Assembly (NCBI GenBank): GCA_017883605.1 | Contig: JADGNH010000086.1 | Coordinates: 1 to 7,926, forward strand | Length of the DNA stretch: 7,926 nt | Direction of reading: 5' to 3' | DNA from: Methanobacteriaceae archaeon | GTDB lineage: Archaea; Methanobacteriota; Methanobacteria; Methanobacteriales; Methanobacteriaceae | Part shown: positions 5,783 to 7,926 of the stretch, in pieces | How positions within the stretch are numbered: position 1 is the first letter of the stretch | Layout: the number at the start of each line of letters is the position of its first letter | Program-made: the position numbers and the translations under genes | Notes under the pieces: model-generated | What the model was told of the DNA's origin: nothing | The model's database searches: none | Seen by the model: the letters and a program-made list of their open reading frames with translations, nothing else

Positions 5783-5828
5783 TGTACAAATATGTACTCT
5801 AAAGCTTTAAATAGTACTATACTGTATA
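5783..5828. promoter_or_regulatory. array of TRP-box-like operators on a 10-bp register
   Basis: TGTACA (5783-5788) matches the TrpY consensus exactly. TGTACT (5793-5798), AGTACT (5813-5818) and TGTATA (5823-5828) are near matches. Their centres are 10, 20 and 10 bp apart, so all lie on one face of the helix. The empty slot between the second and third is filled by the trpE TATA box. TrpY bound here would cover both promoters. Confidence 0.7.
5806..5813 (+). promoter_or_regulatory. TATA box of trpE
   Basis: TTTAAATA preceded by CTAAAGC as BRE, embedded between TRP boxes. The predicted start is near 5836, giving a leader of ~33 nt before the SD-linked ATG at 5869. Confidence 0.6.
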
Positions 5829-5868
5829 TAGTCTTCTGTGATACTCTTAGATAATTTAAGGTGACAAC

Positions 5869-5907
5869 ATGAAAAGCAGTGAATGTTTTTGGCGAAATGA
5901 AAATTGA
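5869..5907 (+). other. 12-codon leader ORF with one Trp codon, overlapping the trpE start
   Basis: AGGTGA (5859-5864) lies 4 bases before ATG 5869, the best SD-start pair in this region. The frame reads MKSSECFWRNEN and ends at TGA 5905-5907, already inside TrpE coding sequence. The only Trp codon (TGG 5890-5892) follows UUU on a run of five T. A +1 shift there joins the TrpE frame (…ECF then GEMKIEINEP). Alternatives are a real short leader peptide with reinitiation at GTG 5879 or ATG 5897, or one surplus T in the sequence, in which case this is simply the true start of TrpE. Confidence 0.5.
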
Positions 5908-7249
5908 AATAAACGAACCTAAAACCACCAAACTCGATTTTAAATACCCTTTTGAGGTTTTCAAAGGAATATATCAAAATTTCTCCGACACATTTCTATT
6001 GGAATCAATGGAAAGCGACAGTGGACTGGCCAGATTCTCAGTTCTGGGTTTCAAACCCATTGCAAAACTAAAAGCACATGATAATGTACTTTTAATAGAA
6101 AAAGATGGAGAAAAAGAGGAAATTGACGTTGAAAATCCCTTCCATGAAATAAAAAAAATAGTCTCCTCCAACAGGGAAAAAAAAGGTTTCAGGGGAGGTC
6201 TGGTGGGCTACATCTCTTATGAAGCTGTAAAACACTTCGAACCATTAAAACTTCAAAAAAGCCCCTATCCAGATTTTGAATTCGGACTGTTTTTAGACGG
6301 CATAATATTCGACCGGATCCGCAACCAATGTCAGTACGTTACCCTGGGAGAAAATAGACTGGAAGAGATAAAAAAAATCTCAAAAGAAGAATACCATATG
6401 GAAAAGATTACCTTCAAAGAAAAAGGACACTACTTCTCCCAGGAAAAATTTGAAAAAATGGTTTTAGAAGCCAAAGAAAGGATTAAGGCAGGAGAAATAT
6501 TTCAAAGTGTCCTGTCCAATGCCAGAGAATATAAAATCAAGGGCAGCAAACTGTCATTCTATGAAAGCCTCCGCAGCATAAATCCATCACCCTACATGTA
6601 CCATCTAAAGCTGGGAAAACAGGAAATCATAGGTTCCAGCCCGGAGATGCTGGTCAGAGTGGAGAACCGTAAAGTTGAAACATTCCCCATTGCAGGGACC
6701 AGGAAAAGAGGAAAAAACAGCCGTGAAGATGAAAAACTCAAAAAAGAACTTTTATCTGATGAAAAAGAGAGGGCAGAACACCTGATGCTGGTTGACCTGG
6801 CCCGAAATGATGTAGGAAAAGTGAGCCAGTTCGGTACCGTGGAGGTTCCAGAGTACATGACAGTTAAAAAATTTTCCCACGTCCAGCACATAGTATCCAA
6901 AGTTACCGGAGAACTCCAAAAAGATAAAACTGCTGTCGACGCTTTCAAAGCCATGTTTCCAGCCGGGACCTTAAGCGGAGCCCCTAAAATAAGGGCCATG
7001 GAAATAATAGACGAGTTAGAAGGAATTCCAAGGGGACCCTATGCCGGTGCAGTGGGCTATTTCTCCCTTAACGGCAATGCGGATTTCGCCATAACCATAC
7101 GCACCATGGTCTGTCAGGGAAACCAGGCCAGAATACAGGCAGGCGCCGGTATAGTCCACGATTCTGTGCCTGAAAAAGAGTATTATGAGTGTGAAAGCAA
7201 GGCCCACGCCCTTATTAACGCCCTGGAAGCAGCAGGTGATTCAAAATGA
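5879..7249 (+). CDS. trpE: anthranilate synthase component I (TrpE)
   Basis: Converts chorismate and ammonia (from TrpG) to anthranilate, the first committed step of tryptophan synthesis. The 456 residues are normal for the family. The tryptophan feedback site is visible as LLES (40-43) and NPSPYMY. The catalytic chorismate-binding domain has PIAGTRKRG, EHLMLVDLARNDVG, FPAGTLSGAPKIRAMEIIDE and the closing IQAGAGIVHDSVPEKEYYEC. The enzyme should thus be feedback-inhibited. GTG 5879 is the first start in frame but has no SD at a proper distance; ATG 5897 is an internal alternative. The only SD upstream serves ATG 5869 in another frame, so how TrpE is initiated is unclear. No Trp residue is present. 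The stop (7247-7249) overlaps an ATG. Divergent from trpY and controlled by the TRP boxes upstream. Confidence 0.95.
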   Translation: MNVFGEMKIEINEPKTTKLDFKYPFEVFKGIYQNFSDTFLLESMESDSGLARFSVLGFKPIAKLKAHDNVLLIEKDGEKEEIDVENPFHEIKKIVSSNREKKGFRGGLVGYISYEAVKHFEPLKLQKSPYPDFEFGLFLDGIIFDRIRNQCQYVTLGENRLEEIKKISKEEYHMEKITFKEKGHYFSQEKFEKMVLEAKERIKAGEIFQSVLSNAREYKIKGSKLSFYESLRSINPSPYMYHLKLGKQEIIGSSPEMLVRVENRKVETFPIAGTRKRGKNSREDEKLKKELLSDEKERAEHLMLVDLARNDVGKVSQFGTVEVPEYMTVKKFSHVQHIVSKVTGELQKDKTAVDAFKAMFPAGTLSGAPKIRAMEIIDELEGIPRGPYAGAVGYFSLNGNADFAITIRTMVCQGNQARIQAGAGIVHDSVPEKEYYECESKAHALINALEAAGDSK

Positions 7250-7282
7250 TACTTGGAGCAGCAGGTGATTCAAAATGATACT
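7228..7282. repeat. 29-bp tandem duplication of the trpE-trpG junction
   Basis: Bases 7228-7253 recur exactly at 7257-7282. Each copy contains AGGTGAT (SD), five bases, then ATGA. The shift of 29 is not a multiple of three, so the copies are read in different frames. Confidence 0.95.
7246..7278 (+). other. 10-codon mini-ORF bridging trpE and trpG
   Basis: ATG 7246 overlaps the trpE stop (ATGA) and has its own AGGTGAT SD (7234-7240). It reads MILGAAGDSK, a copy of the TrpE tail, and its TGA (7276-7278) overlaps the trpG ATG in the same ATGA way. Ribosomes could pass from trpE to trpG in two coupled steps. It was most likely created by the 29-bp duplication; a function for the peptide is not implied. 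Confidence 0.45.
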
Positions 7283-7850
7283 GATAATCGACAACTATGA
7301 TTCCTTCACTTACAACCTCTACCAGTTGGTTGGAGAACTCCAAAAAGAGGTTTTAGTTAAAAGAAACGATGAAATAAAAATCGAAGAGATAGAAAAGCTC
7401 AATCCCGAGTGTATAATTATTTCACCAGGACCTGGAAATCCAGGGAACAAAAGAGACTTCGGAATTTGCACGGAAGTAATAAAGGAGTTCGGATATAAGA
7501 TACCAATTCTTGGTGTGTGTCTGGGACATCAGGGAATTTTTAGAGCATTTGGCGGTAAAATAACCCGTACAGAACCTGTCCATGGTAAACAAAGCCCCAT
7601 ATTCCACAGTGAGGACGGGCTTTTTAAAGGGGTTCCAAACCCCCTTCCAGCAGCCCGGTACCACTCCCTCATCTGCCAGGATGAAACAACCCCCAAATGT
7701 ATGGAAGTCACAGCACGAACCAGAGAAGGTGCCATAATGGGAATAAAGCATAAAAGAGATCCTATATTTGGACTGCAGTTCCACCCAGAATCTGTGGGGA
7801 CCTCAGAAGGAACCAAAATCCTGAAAAATTTCATGGAGATCCAGGCATGA
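7275..7850 (+). CDS. trpG: anthranilate synthase component II (TrpG), glutamine amidotransferase
   Basis: Hydrolyses glutamine and channels ammonia to TrpE. The 191 residues form a class I amidotransferase domain: NYDSFTYNL at the start, the oxyanion motif SPGPGNPG (50-57), the nucleophile Cys82 in GVCLGHQ, and the His170/Glu172 pair in LQFHPESV. There is no fused phosphoribosyltransferase. The start at ATG 7275 is set by AGGTGAT (7263-7269) five bases upstream and by the typical MILIIDNYDSF opening. It has no Trp residue. Its stop overlaps a further ATG (7847-7849) and lies within a tandem repeat that continues to the right edge. In the M. thermautotrophicus operon trpC follows; what follows here is outside the window. 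Confidence 0.95.
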   Translation: MILIIDNYDSFTYNLYQLVGELQKEVLVKRNDEIKIEEIEKLNPECIIISPGPGNPGNKRDFGICTEVIKEFGYKIPILGVCLGHQGIFRAFGGKITRTEPVHGKQSPIFHSEDGLFKGVPNPLPAARYHSLICQDETTPKCMEVTARTREGAIMGIKHKRDPIFGLQFHPESVGTSEGTKILKNFMEIQA

Positions 7851-7926
7851 TATCCCACAGAAATTCAGGCATGATACCATTTGATGGAGATCCAAGTAGG
7901 ATATCATCCAACGGAAATCCAGGCAG
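7836..7926. repeat. 24-27-bp in-frame tandem repeat of the trpG 3' end
   Basis: Four units begin at 7836, 7860, 7887 and 7914, the last cut by the edge; spacings are 24, 27 and 27, all multiples of three. Read in the trpG frame each encodes an EIQ motif: EIQA, stop, YPT, EIQA, stop, YHLM, EIQVGYHPT, EIQA. The first two units carry the stop codon and an overlapping ATGA; the third has lost both. Confidence 0.85.
7847..7926 (+). other. open frame overlapping the trpG stop, reaching the edge
   Basis: ATG 7847 overlaps the trpG stop as ATGA and stays open for 26 codons to the edge (MISHRNSGMIPFDGD...). It could be the 5' end of the next trp gene, but it is made entirely of the trpG-tail repeat read in another frame and matches no trp enzyme I recognise. 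It may be an accident of the repeat. Confidence 0.25.

Noticed and set aside
5836..5910. Classical bacterial trp attenuator in the trpE leader
   Set aside because: Only one Trp codon and no competing hairpins or T-run terminator before trpE; a TRAP or T-box element is also not expected in archaea.

Overview
The window looks like a piece of a methanogenic archaeon, most likely Methanobacteriales (Methanobacterium-like). The evidence is a trpY-type regulator divergent from trpE with TGTACA boxes between them, as described in Methanothermobacter thermautotrophicus, together with an FmdE-domain protein, hypC, archaeal BRE/TATA promoters, AGGTGA-type Shine-Dalgarno (SD) sites and oligo-T terminators. 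The DNA is AT-rich except for the first ~110 bases (about 66% GC by hand count), which look foreign or chimeric. A gene runs off the left edge and a repeat runs off the right edge, so this may be a whole short contig.

Layout. 2-955 (+): 5'-truncated GT-B/MurG-like glycosyltransferase whose 3' end is tandemly repeated. 1071-1748 (-): FmdE-domain protein with a C-terminal zinc ribbon. 1810-3102 (-): Lpd-like FAD disulfide oxidoreductase, probably co-transcribed with the FmdE gene. 3342-3584 (+): hypC, hydrogenase maturation. 3899-4231 (-) and 4331-4927 (+): a divergent pair of small winged-helix proteins in a very AT-rich stretch. 5073-5576 (-): trpY. 5879-7249 (+): trpE. 7275-7850 (+): trpG. 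The rest of the trp operon is presumably beyond the right edge.

How the genes work together. TrpE and TrpG form anthranilate synthase, the first committed step from chorismate to tryptophan. TrpY should sense tryptophan and bind TRP boxes in the shared trpY/trpE promoter. Four box-like sites fall on a strict 10-bp register around the trpE TATA box. The other genes are housekeeping (hypC) or of unknown role.

Most unusual points. (1) The only SD-supported start upstream of TrpE opens a 12-codon ORF in the wrong frame. Its single Trp codon sits directly after a UUU codon on a U5 run, so a +1 slip at a starved Trp codon would enter the TrpE frame; a one-base homopolymer error would give the same picture. 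(2) Several gene boundaries carry short tandem duplications that include stop codons, start codons or SD sites: the end of the glycosyltransferase gene, the trpE-trpG junction, the end of trpG, the trpY leader and the start of the FmdE-domain gene. The trpE-trpG duplication makes a 10-codon mini-ORF whose start overlaps the trpE stop and whose stop overlaps the trpG start.
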